This document shows, piece after piece, positions 44,405 to 53,498 of a stretch of DNA of 64,000 nt. Numbering within the stretch: position 1 is the first letter of the stretch; each line of letters opens with the position of its first letter. The position numbers and the translations under genes were made by a program. Under the pieces are notes generated by a model that saw only the letters and a program-made list of their open reading frames with translations, searched no databases and was not told the origin of the DNA. The DNA comes from Pseudomonadota bacterium (GTDB taxonomy: Bacteria; Pseudomonadota; Alphaproteobacteria; Rhizobiales; JAKPQE01). The DNA lies in contig JAKPQE010000078.1 of the NCBI GenBank assembly GCA_029572955.1, positions 62,001 to 126,000 of the forward strand, given 5' to 3'.

Positions 44405-45712
44405 ATGCATATCGCAATGATCGGGTCGGGTTATGTCGGGCTCGTCTCGGGCGCCTGCCTTGCCGACTTCGGCCACACCGTCACCTGCATCGACAAGGAT
44501 GCCGCGAAGATCGAAGCGCTGAACAACGGCCGCATCCCGATCTTCGAACCGGGCCTCGAGACGCTGGTTTCGACCAACGTCAAGGCCGGCCGCCTGACCT
44601 TCACCACCGAACTCGCCGAGCCGGTCGCCAAGGCGGACGTCGTCTTCATCGCCGTCGGCACCCCGTCGCGGCGCGGCGACGGCCATGCCGACCTCTCCTA
44701 CGTCCATGGCGCGGCGCGCGAGATCGCCAACGCGGTCAACGGCTTCACCGTGGTCGTCACCAAGTCGACCGTGCCGGTCGGCACCGGCGACGAGGTCGAG
44801 CGAATCATCCGCGAAACGAACCCGGCGGCCGACGTCGCCGTCGTCTCCAATCCGGAGTTCCTGCGCGAGGGCGCGGCGATCAACGACTTCAAGCGGCCCG
44901 ACCGAATCGTCGTCGGCATCGAGGACGAGCGTGCCCGCCCGGTGATGAACGAGGTCTACCGGCCGCTCTACCTTAACCAGGCGCCGATGCTGTTCACCGA
45001 GCGGCGCACCTCCGAGCTGATCAAGTACGCCGCGAACGGCTTCCTCGCCATGAAGATCACCTTCATCAACGAGATCGCCGATCTCTGCGAGAAGGTCGGC
45101 GCCAACGTCCAGGACGTCGCCCGCGGCATCGGCCTCGACAACCGCATCGGCGGCAAGTTCCTGCATGCCGGCCCCGGCTATGGCGGCTCGTGCTTCCCCA
45201 AGGACACCCTCGCCCTCGTCAAGACGGCGCAGGACTACGACAGCCCGATGCAGCTGATCGAGACGACCGTGCGCATCAACGACACGCGCAAGCGCGCGAT
45301 GGCGCGCAAGGTGGTGCGGGCGGTCGGCGGCGACGTGCGCGGCAAGACGATCGCCATCCTCGGCCTCACCTTCAAGCCGAACACCGACGACATGCGCGAG
45401 GCGCCGTCGATCTCGATCATCCGCGCCCTGCAGGACGGCGGCGCCAAGATCCGCGCCTTCGATCCGGAGGGCGTCGAGCAGGCGAGGACCGAGCTCACCG
45501 ACGTCGCCTATTGCGCCGACGCCTACGACGCCGCCAAGAACGCCGACGCCCTCGTCATCGTCACCGAGTGGGACGCCTTCCGCGCCCTCGACTTCGAGCG
45601 GCTGAAGGCGACGATGGCGGCGCCGGTCTTCGTCGACCTGCGCAACATCTACCGTCCCGAGGAAGTCACCCGCTACGGCTTCTCCTACGACAGCATCGGC
45701 CGGCGCGGCTGA
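44405..45712 (+). CDS. ugd: UDP-glucose 6-dehydrogenase
   Basis: Oxidises UDP-glucose to UDP-glucuronate, the donor for acidic polysaccharides. 435 residues. NAD motif IGSGYVGLVSGACLADFG (residues 5-22), KSTVPVGTG, and the catalytic cysteine in GGSCFPKDT. ATG 44405 is the family start. First gene of a plus-strand set with two GT4 glycosyltransferases, so glucuronate or a derived sugar is probably a component of the glycan made here. The 260 nt upstream contain its promoter, but no clear boxes. Confidence 0.95.
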   Translation: MHIAMIGSGYVGLVSGACLADFGHTVTCIDKDAAKIEALNNGRIPIFEPGLETLVSTNVKAGRLTFTTELAEPVAKADVVFIAVGTPSRRGDGHADLSYVHGAAREIANAVNGFTVVVTKSTVPVGTGDEVERIIRETNPAADVAVVSNPEFLREGAAINDFKRPDRIVVGIEDERARPVMNEVYRPLYLNQAPMLFTERRTSELIKYAANGFLAMKITFINEIADLCEKVGANVQDVARGIGLDNRIGGKFLHAGPGYGGSCFPKDTLALVKTAQDYDSPMQLIETTVRINDTRKRAMARKVVRAVGGDVRGKTIAILGLTFKPNTDDMREAPSISIIRALQDGGAKIRAFDPEGVEQARTELTDVAYCADAYDAAKNADALVIVTEWDAFRALDFERLKATMAAPVFVDLRNIYRPEEVTRYGFSYDSIGRRG

Positions 45713-45719
45713 CGCGGCG

Positions 45720-45742
45720 CGCCCGGCTTTCGCGGCCGGGCG
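45720..45742 (+). terminator. GC-rich hairpin after ugd
   Basis: CGCCCGGC (45720-45727) and GCCGGGCG (45735-45742) form an 8-bp stem with a 7-nt loop just after the ugd stop. No T-run follows, so it may be an attenuator or a partial terminator before the first GT4 gene. Confidence 0.35.
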
Positions 45743-45834
45743 AATTGCGCTATCCGGAACCCAGGTCGATTTCGACGAGGGCACCCGGATGATGCTGGAC
45801 GAGGCCGTCGCGCGGCGCGGGGACGGGAGGCACG

Positions 45835-47175
45835 ATGCCGGCTGACTTCGGCACGCCGCTCGTCCTTTACGACGTCACCCGCCTCGTCAACCGGCGGCGG
45901 GCAACGATCCCGACCGGCATCGACCGGATCGACGTGCAGTTCGCCGCCGCCACCTTCTCCCGTTTCGGAGCGTCCTGCCTGCCGGTCGTCCAGTCCGACG
46001 GGCGGCCGCTGGTGCTCGCCGCCGAGCGCGGGCCGATCGAGGATCTCGTCGGCAGCCTCCTTTCGGCCTGGTACCACGACACCGCCCCCGACGAGGCGAT
46101 CGCGCGACGCGTCGACCGGCTCGGGATTGCCGGCAATGCCGGCTACGGATCACGGCGCGTCGAACGCGACCTGATGGCCCGGCGACCGGCGCCGGTTCGG
46201 GTCGCCGGTCAGGCGCGGCGGCTGATGCAGCACGCGGCGCGGCTGGTGCGGCGGGCGCGCGAGACCTGGCCGGCGGACCTTGCCGCCGACACCCGCCCGC
46301 TCGTCTACGTCAACGCCTCGCACGAGGGCGTCGCCCGGCATCCCGGCGGTCTCGACGATCTCGCCGGCGGCAGGCCCTTGCGGGTCGCCTCCTATCTCCA
46401 CGACATCATGCCGATCGAGGTGCCGCAGTTTTCGCGGCCGGACCAGATCGCCTCGTTCGAAGCGTTCCTCGGCGAGTTCGTCTGTCACCGAACGGCCTTC
46501 GCGGTCAATTCGCAGGCGACGGCCGGCTCGCTCGCGGCCTATCTCGGGCGGCGGACGCCCGGCGACGCGGTCGACCCCGAGGTGATCTGTCCGGGCGTCG
46601 GCCGGGCGCCTCGCAATGCATCGCCGCGGCCGATCCCGGCGACGGCGAATTTCGTCGTGCTCGGCACCATCGAGCCGCGCAAGAACCACCTGATGCTGCT
46701 CGAAATCTGGCGCGAGCTCGTCGGCGAGGACGGCGCATCGGCGCCCCGGCTCCTGATCATCGGCCGGCGCGGCTGGGAGAGCGCGGCGGTCGCCGATCTC
46801 ATCGACGGCTGCCCGGAACTCGCGCCGTATGTCACCGAGGAGGCCGAACTCGCCGATGCCGAGGTGAGGCGGCGCCTCGCCGGCGCGACAGCGCTCCTTT
46901 TTCCCTCGTTCGCCGAAGGATTCGGCCTTCCCGTGGTCGAGGCGGCCGGCCTCGGCGTGCCGGTCATCGCCTCCGACTTGCCGGTCTTTGCCGAGATCGT
47001 CGCCGATGGCATGACGCGGCTTCAGCCAGGCGACAAGGCGGCCTGGAAGACGGCGATCCGCGAGGCCGCGCGGCAGCCGGAAACGTTGCGCGCGCCCGTC
47101 CTTTCGCCCGATCTCGACGACTGGCCGGCGCAGGCGCGGCGTTTCACCCAATTCGTCGAAAGGGCATGGCGATGA
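45835..47175 (+). CDS. glycosyltransferase family 4, copy A
   Basis: A 446-residue GT-B glycosyltransferase. The C-terminal domain has the anchor VLGTIEPRKNHLMLL and the E-x7-E donor motif EGFGLPVVEA. The N-terminal end, VLYDVTRLVNRRRATIPTGIDRID, is shared with copy B just downstream and marks a subgroup found in polysaccharide clusters. It probably adds a sugar to a lipid- or protein-linked glycan on the cytosolic face. GGGAGG precedes the ATG. Acceptor and donor are unknown. Confidence 0.88.
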   Translation: MPADFGTPLVLYDVTRLVNRRRATIPTGIDRIDVQFAAATFSRFGASCLPVVQSDGRPLVLAAERGPIEDLVGSLLSAWYHDTAPDEAIARRVDRLGIAGNAGYGSRRVERDLMARRPAPVRVAGQARRLMQHAARLVRRARETWPADLAADTRPLVYVNASHEGVARHPGGLDDLAGGRPLRVASYLHDIMPIEVPQFSRPDQIASFEAFLGEFVCHRTAFAVNSQATAGSLAAYLGRRTPGDAVDPEVICPGVGRAPRNASPRPIPATANFVVLGTIEPRKNHLMLLEIWRELVGEDGASAPRLLIIGRRGWESAAVADLIDGCPELAPYVTEEAELADAEVRRRLAGATALLFPSFAEGFGLPVVEAAGLGVPVIASDLPVFAEIVADGMTRLQPGDKAAWKTAIREAARQPETLRAPVLSPDLDDWPAQARRFTQFVERAWR

Positions 47176-47242
47176 CGGCCCCGAGCCCGCGCCGGCCCGG
47201 CCCGGCATCGGCACACCGGCACAGCGAAGTGGATCGAGACCC

Positions 47243-48685
47243 ATGCCGATCGCCGCGCTGACGCAGCTGATCACCACCGACGTCATCCTTTACGACGTCA
47301 CGCGGCTCATCAATCGGCGTCTCGCGCCGTTCGCGACCGGTATCGACCGGGTCGACATCTCCTTTGCCCTCGGCCTTGCCGAAAGCGCGCCCGAGCGGGT
47401 CGTCTTCGTCGCCAAGCGCGGCGGCGACGGCGCCATCGTCGAGCGCGACCTCGCCGTCGATTTCATGCGGGCGATGCAGGAGGCCTGGCTCGACGGCGAG
47501 GCGCGCGACCGCAGCTTCTCGCGCCGGCTGGAGCGTGCCGGCGTCGTCGACAACATGCTCGGCCCGCTCGCCTTCGATCTCGACCGCCTCGCGGCGATGC
47601 CGGTCGCCGAGCGGTCCGCCCATTTCGCCGGGCTCCTCGCAGCCGGCGATCCGCGCCACGTCCTGCCCGCCGCTTTCGGCCGGCTGCACACGGTGCATCC
47701 CGGTCTGTCGCGGGCCGCGACCCTTGCCCTTGCCCTCGCCCCGCGCCTCGCCAACGGCGCCGTCCGACTGCTGCGCAAGGCAGAGACACGGCTCGCGGCG
47801 GCCCGCGACAAGGGCCTCGCGGCGCGGCTCAAGGAACGGCTCGACGGGCGAACGGCGACCTATTTCGTCTGCTCGCATCACGGCTTCGCGCAGCGGCCCG
47901 GCTTCCTCAAGGGGCTCCGGGACGCGGCACGCTTCGACGTTCTCGCCTATATCCACGACATCATTCCGATCCAGTATCCCGAATACATCCGGCCGAAACA
48001 GATCGGTCGCTTCGCGCGCTATCTCGAGGAAATCGTCGCGGCCGGCGGGCGGTTCGTCTGCAATTCGGCCGACACGGCCGCGCGGCTCACGGCCCATGGC
48101 GAGGCGATGGGCTGGCAGGCCCCGGTCGTTGCCGTCATCCGGCCGAAGATCGAGGTGCCGCCGCTCGCCGACCGGCCGCCTTCGCCGGCGGTGCGCGAGA
48201 TCCTCGCCGGGGCGCTGCCCTATTTCGTCACCGTCGGCACGATCGAGCCGCGCAAGAACCACCTCCTCCTCCTGCACCTCTGGCGCGAGCTGGCGGATGC
48301 CGGCCTCGCCGTCGTCCCACATCTCCACATCGTCGGCAAACGCGGCTGGGAGAACGAGAACGTCGTCGATCTCCTCGAGCGCAGCCCGGCGATCGGGCGC
48401 CACGTCACCGAGCACGGCGCGCTCGACGACGGCAGCCTCTTTCATCTCCTGAAAGGCGCCAGCGCGCTGCTCTTTCCGAGCTTTGCCGAAGGTCTCGGCC
48501 TGCCGCTGATCGAAGCGGCGGCGCTCGGCGTTCCGGTCATCGCCTCCGACCTGCCGGTGTTTCGCGAACTCGGGCTCGACGGCGTCACGCTCATCGACCC
48601 GCTCGATGCAGCGGCGTGGAAGCGGGAATGCCTCGCGGCGACGGCACGCAAGGCGGCGCCGGACGAGGGCCCATCAGGTCTCTAG
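47243..48685 (+). CDS. glycosyltransferase family 4, copy B
   Basis: A 480-residue paralogue of copy A, starting 67 nt after it. ILYDVTRLINRR and GIDRVDISFA mirror the first gene; VGTIEPRKNHLLLL and EGLGLPLIEAA are the C-terminal motifs. A middle insert (residues ~130-185) is specific to this copy. Tandem duplication followed by divergence is likely, giving two transferases for successive sugars. Its TAG stop overlaps the stop of the convergent sulfotransferase gene within the palindrome CTAG (48682-48685). Confidence 0.88.
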   Translation: MPIAALTQLITTDVILYDVTRLINRRLAPFATGIDRVDISFALGLAESAPERVVFVAKRGGDGAIVERDLAVDFMRAMQEAWLDGEARDRSFSRRLERAGVVDNMLGPLAFDLDRLAAMPVAERSAHFAGLLAAGDPRHVLPAAFGRLHTVHPGLSRAATLALALAPRLANGAVRLLRKAETRLAAARDKGLAARLKERLDGRTATYFVCSHHGFAQRPGFLKGLRDAARFDVLAYIHDIIPIQYPEYIRPKQIGRFARYLEEIVAAGGRFVCNSADTAARLTAHGEAMGWQAPVVAVIRPKIEVPPLADRPPSPAVREILAGALPYFVTVGTIEPRKNHLLLLHLWRELADAGLAVVPHLHIVGKRGWENENVVDLLERSPAIGRHVTEHGALDDGSLFHLLKGASALLFPSFAEGLGLPLIEAAALGVPVIASDLPVFRELGLDGVTLIDPLDAAAWKRECLAATARKAAPDEGPSGL

Positions 48686-49623
48686 GACGACTTGCCCGCG
48701 CCGCGCACCGCCTGGCGCAGGCGGGCGGCAAATCCCTGCGCCGCCTTGCGGATGCGTTCGTGGAGGACGAGCCAGTCGCCGATCTCGGCCGCCGCCCAGT
48801 AGAGGTCGTCCTCGTCGAAATGGCCGAGATGAACCGGCATGCCGTTCGCGGCCGAATAGCTCGGCGGCGCGACCGAAAGCGCCCGCCCGATATCGAGACC
48901 GTCCATGCGGTAGCCGGCGAAGGCCATCGCCCGGCCGATCGTTTCGGCCGCCGTCGCCGAATCGAGCAGGTCCTCGTAGTGCAGCGACAGTACCGGCTTT
49001 GCCGCGGCGAGTTCGTCACAATAGGCATGCCATTCGAGATAGTGGCGCAGATCGGCGCGGAAGAAGGCCCGGAAATCCTCCGCGTCGGCGACCGCCGGGT
49101 CGACGTGGTTCTTCAGATGGAGATGGAAACGGGCACGCATGTTGTCGAGCGGATTGCGCACCAGCCGGACATGGCGATCGCAGTTCGCCGGCTCGGCGGC
49201 GAGCCAGCGATCGAGCGCCTTCTGGAACCGGCCGCGACCGGAGATCCGCGTTTTCGCCATGCCGTAATTGCGCATGTGCGACTTCACGAAGGACGGCTGG
49301 TCGATGCCGGGCAGGACGGCATTGGGAAACCGCAGCGAATAGACGCCGCGATGGGGCTCGCCGCCGACGGTGCGGGCCTCGGGCTCATAGACCGTGTGAT
49401 TGCAGATGCGGCTGGCGCGGGCGGTCAGTTCGAGGAACCAGGAGGTTCCCGAATTCGGGAAGGTGAGGAGACCGACAAGGCCCTCGCCGGCAAACGGACC
49501 GACGTCCTCGTTGCTGCGGACGGTCGCGTAGAAGGCCTCGACGACCGGCCGCAGGACCGTGTCGTAGGTCTCCTCCAGCCTTGCGCGGCGAGCTTCTGGC
49601 AAGGCCGATTCGCTACCTGACAT
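48682..49623 (-). CDS. sulfotransferase
   Basis: A 313-residue PAPS-dependent sulfotransferase. The 5'-phosphosulfate loop is TFPNSGTSWFLEL (residues ~54-66) and the 3'-phosphate motif is RLVRNPLDNMRARF. It resembles WSC- and carbohydrate-type sulfotransferases rather than NodH. Substrate is likely a sugar of the local glycan. It is the last gene of the minus-strand cluster. Sulfated polysaccharide is inferred from this and a second sulfotransferase at 54.1-54.9 kb. Confidence 0.85.
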   Translation of the reverse strand: MSGSESALPEARRARLEETYDTVLRPVVEAFYATVRSNEDVGPFAGEGLVGLLTFPNSGTSWFLELTARASRICNHTVYEPEARTVGGEPHRGVYSLRFPNAVLPGIDQPSFVKSHMRNYGMAKTRISGRGRFQKALDRWLAAEPANCDRHVRLVRNPLDNMRARFHLHLKNHVDPAVADAEDFRAFFRADLRHYLEWHAYCDELAAAKPVLSLHYEDLLDSATAAETIGRAMAFAGYRMDGLDIGRALSVAPPSYSAANGMPVHLGHFDEDDLYWAAAEIGDWLVLHERIRKAAQGFAARLRQAVRGAGKSS

Positions 49624-49641
49624 TCCAATGTTTCCAATCGT

Positions 49642-50526
49642 CTAGTCGAAGCGCCGGTCGGTCTCGACCGTCGTTCGCAGCATCGAATAGTCGGCCGGCC
49701 CGATCAAGTCGCGGACCTCGTCGAGGGTTTCGAGGAGGTGTTGCCGGAGATCGGCGACGTTGCGCTCGGCCGGCGGCTCGGCAAGCAGTTCCTCGGCATA
49801 GGTCGTGATCCAGTGGACCGGCGCCTTGCCGAGATGGCGGGCGACGACCTTGACGCCCTCGACGGCGACCCGCCGCCGCATCCGCAGGGTGATGCAGTCG
49901 TCGTGCAGGCGCGACATCGCCTGCACCTCGTCGATGAAGCCGATACGCTCGGGGAAGGCGCGGAAGGCGCGCAGCCAGTATTCGAAATCGAACGCCGCCT
50001 TCAGGTCCTCGTCGAGGTCGCCGAGCAGCACGTGCATCGATTTCTTGAAGAACACGGTCGGCTGGCAGATGAAACAGCCCTCGGCGAAACGCCCGATCGG
50101 CCCCGTCGGCCGGCGCGTCGGATAGGTGTCGAGGAACGCCGCCTCGACGTCGACATGCTGGCCCTGGCCATAGACCATGATCCAGTCGGGACGGGCGGCG
50201 AAGGCGGCAACGGCGCGGGCGACGGCGCCGGGCGCGTAGAGGTCGTCGGAATTGAGCCAGCCGATGAGGGTGCCGCGCGCCCGGGCGAGCGCCCGGTTGA
50301 TCGCCTCGGCCGGACCGCTGTCCCTCTCCGACAGCCAGCGTAGCCGGTCGTCCGCAGCGCTGCGCTCGGCGAGATAGTCGACGGTGCCGTCGGTCGAGCC
50401 GCCATCGGCGACGATCAGCTCGACATGGCCGTAGTCCTGGCCGAGGACGCTGTCGATCGAGGCGCCGATGAAGCGGCGCTGGTCGAAGGAGGGCATCACG
50501 ACGCTGACGAGGGGAGATGCCGGCAT
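49642..50526 (-). CDS. glycosyltransferase family 2
   Basis: A 294-residue GT-A glycosyltransferase. The UDP-sugar site shows in SVVMPSFDQRRFIGASIDSV, ADGGSTDGT and WLNSDDLY (DxD-like NSDD). The C-terminal half has no membrane helices, so it is a cytosolic transferase without its own export channel. ATG 50526 is preferred to TTG 50544. It ends 18 nt before the sulfotransferase start, suggesting one transcript. Confidence 0.88.
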   Translation of the reverse strand: MPASPLVSVVMPSFDQRRFIGASIDSVLGQDYGHVELIVADGGSTDGTVDYLAERSAADDRLRWLSERDSGPAEAINRALARARGTLIGWLNSDDLYAPGAVARAVAAFAARPDWIMVYGQGQHVDVEAAFLDTYPTRRPTGPIGRFAEGCFICQPTVFFKKSMHVLLGDLDEDLKAAFDFEYWLRAFRAFPERIGFIDEVQAMSRLHDDCITLRMRRRVAVEGVKVVARHLGKAPVHWITTYAEELLAEPPAERNVADLRQHLLETLDEVRDLIGPADYSMLRTTVETDRRFD

Positions 50527-50667
50527 GACCGTCTCGCAAGGCAAAGGGCGACCCGCAGCGCTCAGCCTTTCAGCGCCTCCCGATTGGCGACGAGGCCGCG
50601 GCCGGCGACGCCGACAGCGCCACCGGCCACGATCTCCGAAACCGCCGTCACCGGACCCGCCTTGCCG

Positions 50668-51648
50668 TCAGGCGAAGTTGCGGCCGCGCGCCTTCTCGAC
50701 CTGGGTCGCGATCCAGGGATAGGTCTTGCGCATGCCGTCGATCAGCTTCTGCGACGGCCGCCAGCCCAGCTCCTTCTCGTAAAGGTCGTTGTGCGAGTTG
50801 CGGCCGCGCACGCCGAGCGGACCCGGAATGTGCTCGATCGTCAGATCCTTGCCGGCGATCTCCATGGCCATGCGGGCGAGCTGGTTGATGGTCACCATCT
50901 CTTCGGAACCGATGTTGACCGGGCCGGTGAAGTTCGAGCGCGTCAGGCGGGTCGTCGCCTCGAGGCACTCGTCGACATACATGAACGAGCGGGTCTGCTC
51001 GCCGTCGCCCCACATCTCGATCGAGCCACCGGCCGCGGTCTCGGCGACCTTGCGGCACATGGCGGCGGGCGCCTTTTCGCGGCCGTCGTTCCAGGAGCCT
51101 TCCGGACCGAAGATGTTGTGATAGCGCGCAACGCGCACCTGCATGCCGTAATTGCGCTGGTAGGCGAGATAGAGGCGCTCGCTGAACAGCTTCTCGAAGC
51201 CGTAATCGCTGTCCGGATCGGCCGGATAGGCGCTGTCCTCGCGGGTAACCGGGGCGTTCGGATCGAGCTGGTTGCGCTGCGGGTAGATGCAGGCCGACGA
51301 CGAGTAGAAGACGCGCTTGGTATTGCGGTTCTTGCAGGCCTCGAGGATGTTCAGATTGATCATCGCCGAGTTGTGCATGATGTCGGCGTCGTGGATGCCG
51401 GTGAAAACATAGCCGGCTCCGCCCATGTCGGCGGCGAGCTGATAGACCTCGTCGAATCGGCGATCGACGATGGCGCGGCAGTTGGTCGGCTCACGCAGAT
51501 CGGCGATGACGAAATCGTCGGCCTCGGTCTCGGCGAATTCGGGAAATTTCAGGTCGACGCCCCGAACCCAGAAGCCTTCTCTCTTCAAACGCTTGACGAG
51601 ATGCGAGCCGATAAATCCACCTGCTCCGCAAACGAGTGCCGCCTTCAT
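50668..51648 (-). CDS. NAD-dependent epimerase similar to GDP-mannose 3,5-epimerase
   Basis: A 326-residue extended SDR. Residues 7-14 are the NAD motif CGAGGFIGS. EVYQLAADMGGAGYVFTGIHDADIM, YSSSACIYP (catalytic Cys) and YGFEK (Tyr/Lys pair) match plant-type GDP-mannose 3,5-epimerase, which makes GDP-L-galactose and GDP-L-gulose. That would give the glycan an L-sugar. Related UDP-sugar epimerases share the fold, so the exact reaction is inferred. GGAG precedes ATG 51648. Confidence 0.82.
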   Translation of the reverse strand: MKAALVCGAGGFIGSHLVKRLKREGFWVRGVDLKFPEFAETEADDFVIADLREPTNCRAIVDRRFDEVYQLAADMGGAGYVFTGIHDADIMHNSAMINLNILEACKNRNTKRVFYSSSACIYPQRNQLDPNAPVTREDSAYPADPDSDYGFEKLFSERLYLAYQRNYGMQVRVARYHNIFGPEGSWNDGREKAPAAMCRKVAETAAGGSIEMWGDGEQTRSFMYVDECLEATTRLTRSNFTGPVNIGSEEMVTINQLARMAMEIAGKDLTIEHIPGPLGVRGRNSHNDLYEKELGWRPSQKLIDGMRKTYPWIATQVEKARGRNFA

Positions 51649-51822
51649 TTCCGATTGCTCCTGCGGTTGGACCCTGCAGCCCCACGAAGTGATGCCAAGT
51701 GCCTGCAATGGTGATGATGCTCGCCCTGTTAACGCAACCGCCAAGTACTGTCCAGCCGGCCGCAAAACGGCCGGCGAGCCGGATCGACGCAGAGCGACGG
51801 ATCGGCCCGAGGGCCCGCGCCA

Positions 51823-53232
51823 TCAGATGTAGGCGCCGCCATTGACCGCCGTACCCGCCACATCGCCGGGGAAGAACGACGCGCCCGACCAATTGGTGTC
51901 GATGACGGCATATTTGGTCGAGTTGTAGCGCTTCCCGGTCGCCGAGCCGCTGATGGTGCAGGCGTAGAACACGGCCATCGCCTGCTGCTGCGCCACGATG
52001 AATTCCGTGAAGGCCGGCGTGCCGCTCACGGTGATGGTCCGCCCGTTGGCGTAATAATAGGTCTGCGCGTCGAGGCGCAGGTGCTGTCCGGCACCCGCCG
52101 AGACCGTGTAGTTGTTGTCGACCAGGCATTGGCCGCGGCTGGCCAGCCAGATCTGGATACTCGCCGCCGCGAAAACGACGGCAGACCTGATCCGCAGCGT
52201 ACCGATCTTCATCGAGATGCCGTATGTGCCGGCAGCCGAGATCGTGCAGCCGGAGAACGAGATCGTGATGTCGGCCTCGACGTAGTTCGCGCCGAAAACC
52301 ACGCTGGCCGGCGTCGCGGTGTTGCCGACGATCTTCATCTCGCGGACGCCGATCAGCGGGGCGGTCGCATAGAGGCCGGCATAGGTGCCATCGGCGACCT
52401 GGATCGTCACATCGTGTCCGGCGCCGTCGATCGACGCGGCGATGGCATTGTATGCCCCACTGAGGGTGAGAAACGCCCCGGCCGCGGTGTTGGCGAGGCC
52501 GTCGTTGCCGTCCGAGCCATCCGAGCGGACATAGTAGGTCCGTGCGGCGGTCAGCACCTCGCGATAGAGGGAAAGCGGCAAGGTGACGGCGCCCGTGTCC
52601 TTGTCGATCACGATGGCATCGCGCCAGGTCTCGCCGTCGGCCGAGACCTTGAAGTGGAAATGGTCGTCGCCGGCAAGCCCCACCTCGGCCCGCCCCGACC
52701 AGTCGTCCTGGAAGAGAAGGCTCGCGGTCTTGTCGGAGGCGGCCTTGTTGACCTTGAAGCGGATCGAACCGTCGCCGGGGGTCACGTCGTCATGGGAAAA
52801 GAGCACGGCGTCGGATTTCGCCGCGAGCCTGTTGGTCGTGTCCGCCAGCGTGTTGACGCCGAGGAGCGACACCGGGTTGACTGACGGGACGCCACCGCCG
52901 AAGGAGACCCAGCCGGCGCCGTCGAACACGAGCAGGACGTTCTCGTCGGCGACCCAGGCGCGCCAGCCCTCGTTCGGCTCGAGGAACGCCCAGGCGCCGT
53001 CCTCGAACGACGCGATGCGGCCGTCCCTGCCGAGCCAGGCACCCGTCGCCGGCGTGGCGACGATGTGGCGCTCGCCGGCCTGCGGCTCGGCCGGCGGCTC
53101 GGCAAGGTCGCGATCGGCGACCGAGAGCTGCACGAGCGCGTCGAGCAGCCTCAGGGCCTCGTTGTGGGTCACGCGCTTCTGGGCCTGCGCCGCCGCGATA
53201 TAGGGCAGCTTCAAATTGGGGGTGTCGTCCAT
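51823..53232 (-). CDS. DUF2793 protein with beta-helix-like C-terminal part
   Basis: A 469-residue protein. The first ~90 residues are DUF2793 (LKLPYIAAAQAQKRVTHNEAL to GAWAFLEPNEGW), a module of prophage and gene-transfer-agent tail proteins in alphaproteobacteria. From about residue 235 on, TYYVRSDGSDGNDGLANTAAG begins a repetitive, right-handed beta-helix-like region of the kind used by tail spikes and surface glycan lyases. No signal peptide is seen. It lies alone among glycan genes, with no other phage gene near. Confidence 0.78.
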   Translation of the reverse strand: MDDTPNLKLPYIAAAQAQKRVTHNEALRLLDALVQLSVADRDLAEPPAEPQAGERHIVATPATGAWLGRDGRIASFEDGAWAFLEPNEGWRAWVADENVLLVFDGAGWVSFGGGVPSVNPVSLLGVNTLADTTNRLAAKSDAVLFSHDDVTPGDGSIRFKVNKAASDKTASLLFQDDWSGRAEVGLAGDDHFHFKVSADGETWRDAIVIDKDTGAVTLPLSLYREVLTAARTYYVRSDGSDGNDGLANTAAGAFLTLSGAYNAIAASIDGAGHDVTIQVADGTYAGLYATAPLIGVREMKIVGNTATPASVVFGANYVEADITISFSGCTISAAGTYGISMKIGTLRIRSAVVFAAASIQIWLASRGQCLVDNNYTVSAGAGQHLRLDAQTYYYANGRTITVSGTPAFTEFIVAQQQAMAVFYACTISGSATGKRYNSTKYAVIDTNWSGASFFPGDVAGTAVNGGAYI

Positions 53233-53398
53233 CGTCGCGCGCTCCTGTCGGCGGGTTTGGCGACGACGACTATGACGCGGGACCGGATCACCGGGGATAA
53301 GTGGGACGGATGGCGGCGCCGGCCAGGGCCGCCCGCAGGCGCAGCTTTTCAAAGCGAACGTATCGCTCGCCATCGCAATGTTCCGCGTCGTATTCCTA

Positions 53399-53435
53399 GA
53401 GCCTTTTCACTTTTCGATGAATCGCGAAAAGGCTC
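53399..53435. repeat. hairpin next to dispersed repeat copy 2
   Basis: GAGCCTTTTC (53399-53408) and GAAAAGGCTC (53426-53435) form a perfect 10-bp stem around a 17-nt loop. It sits just before the dispersed repeat and may be part of the same element. It could also act as a terminator for the FkbM-type gene on the minus strand. Confidence 0.6.
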
Positions 53436-53450
53436 CAAGTCTCTGATTTG

Positions 53451-53498
53451 TCGCGTTTCCGGACGGCGAACCGGTGTCCACTTCGCCTCGAAACGCTC
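53451..53498 (+). repeat. dispersed intergenic repeat, copy 2
   Basis: Same orientation as copy 1 at 24051-24097, differing at about ten positions. It ends at the stop codon of the FkbM methyltransferase gene, in the 265-nt gap that separates the tightly packed genes upstream from the DUF2793 gene. Confidence 0.75.

Noticed and set aside
51823-53232. Prophage or gene-transfer-agent cluster
   Set aside because: Only one tail-like gene is present; no capsid, portal, terminase or lysis gene is nearby, so calling a mobile element is not supported.
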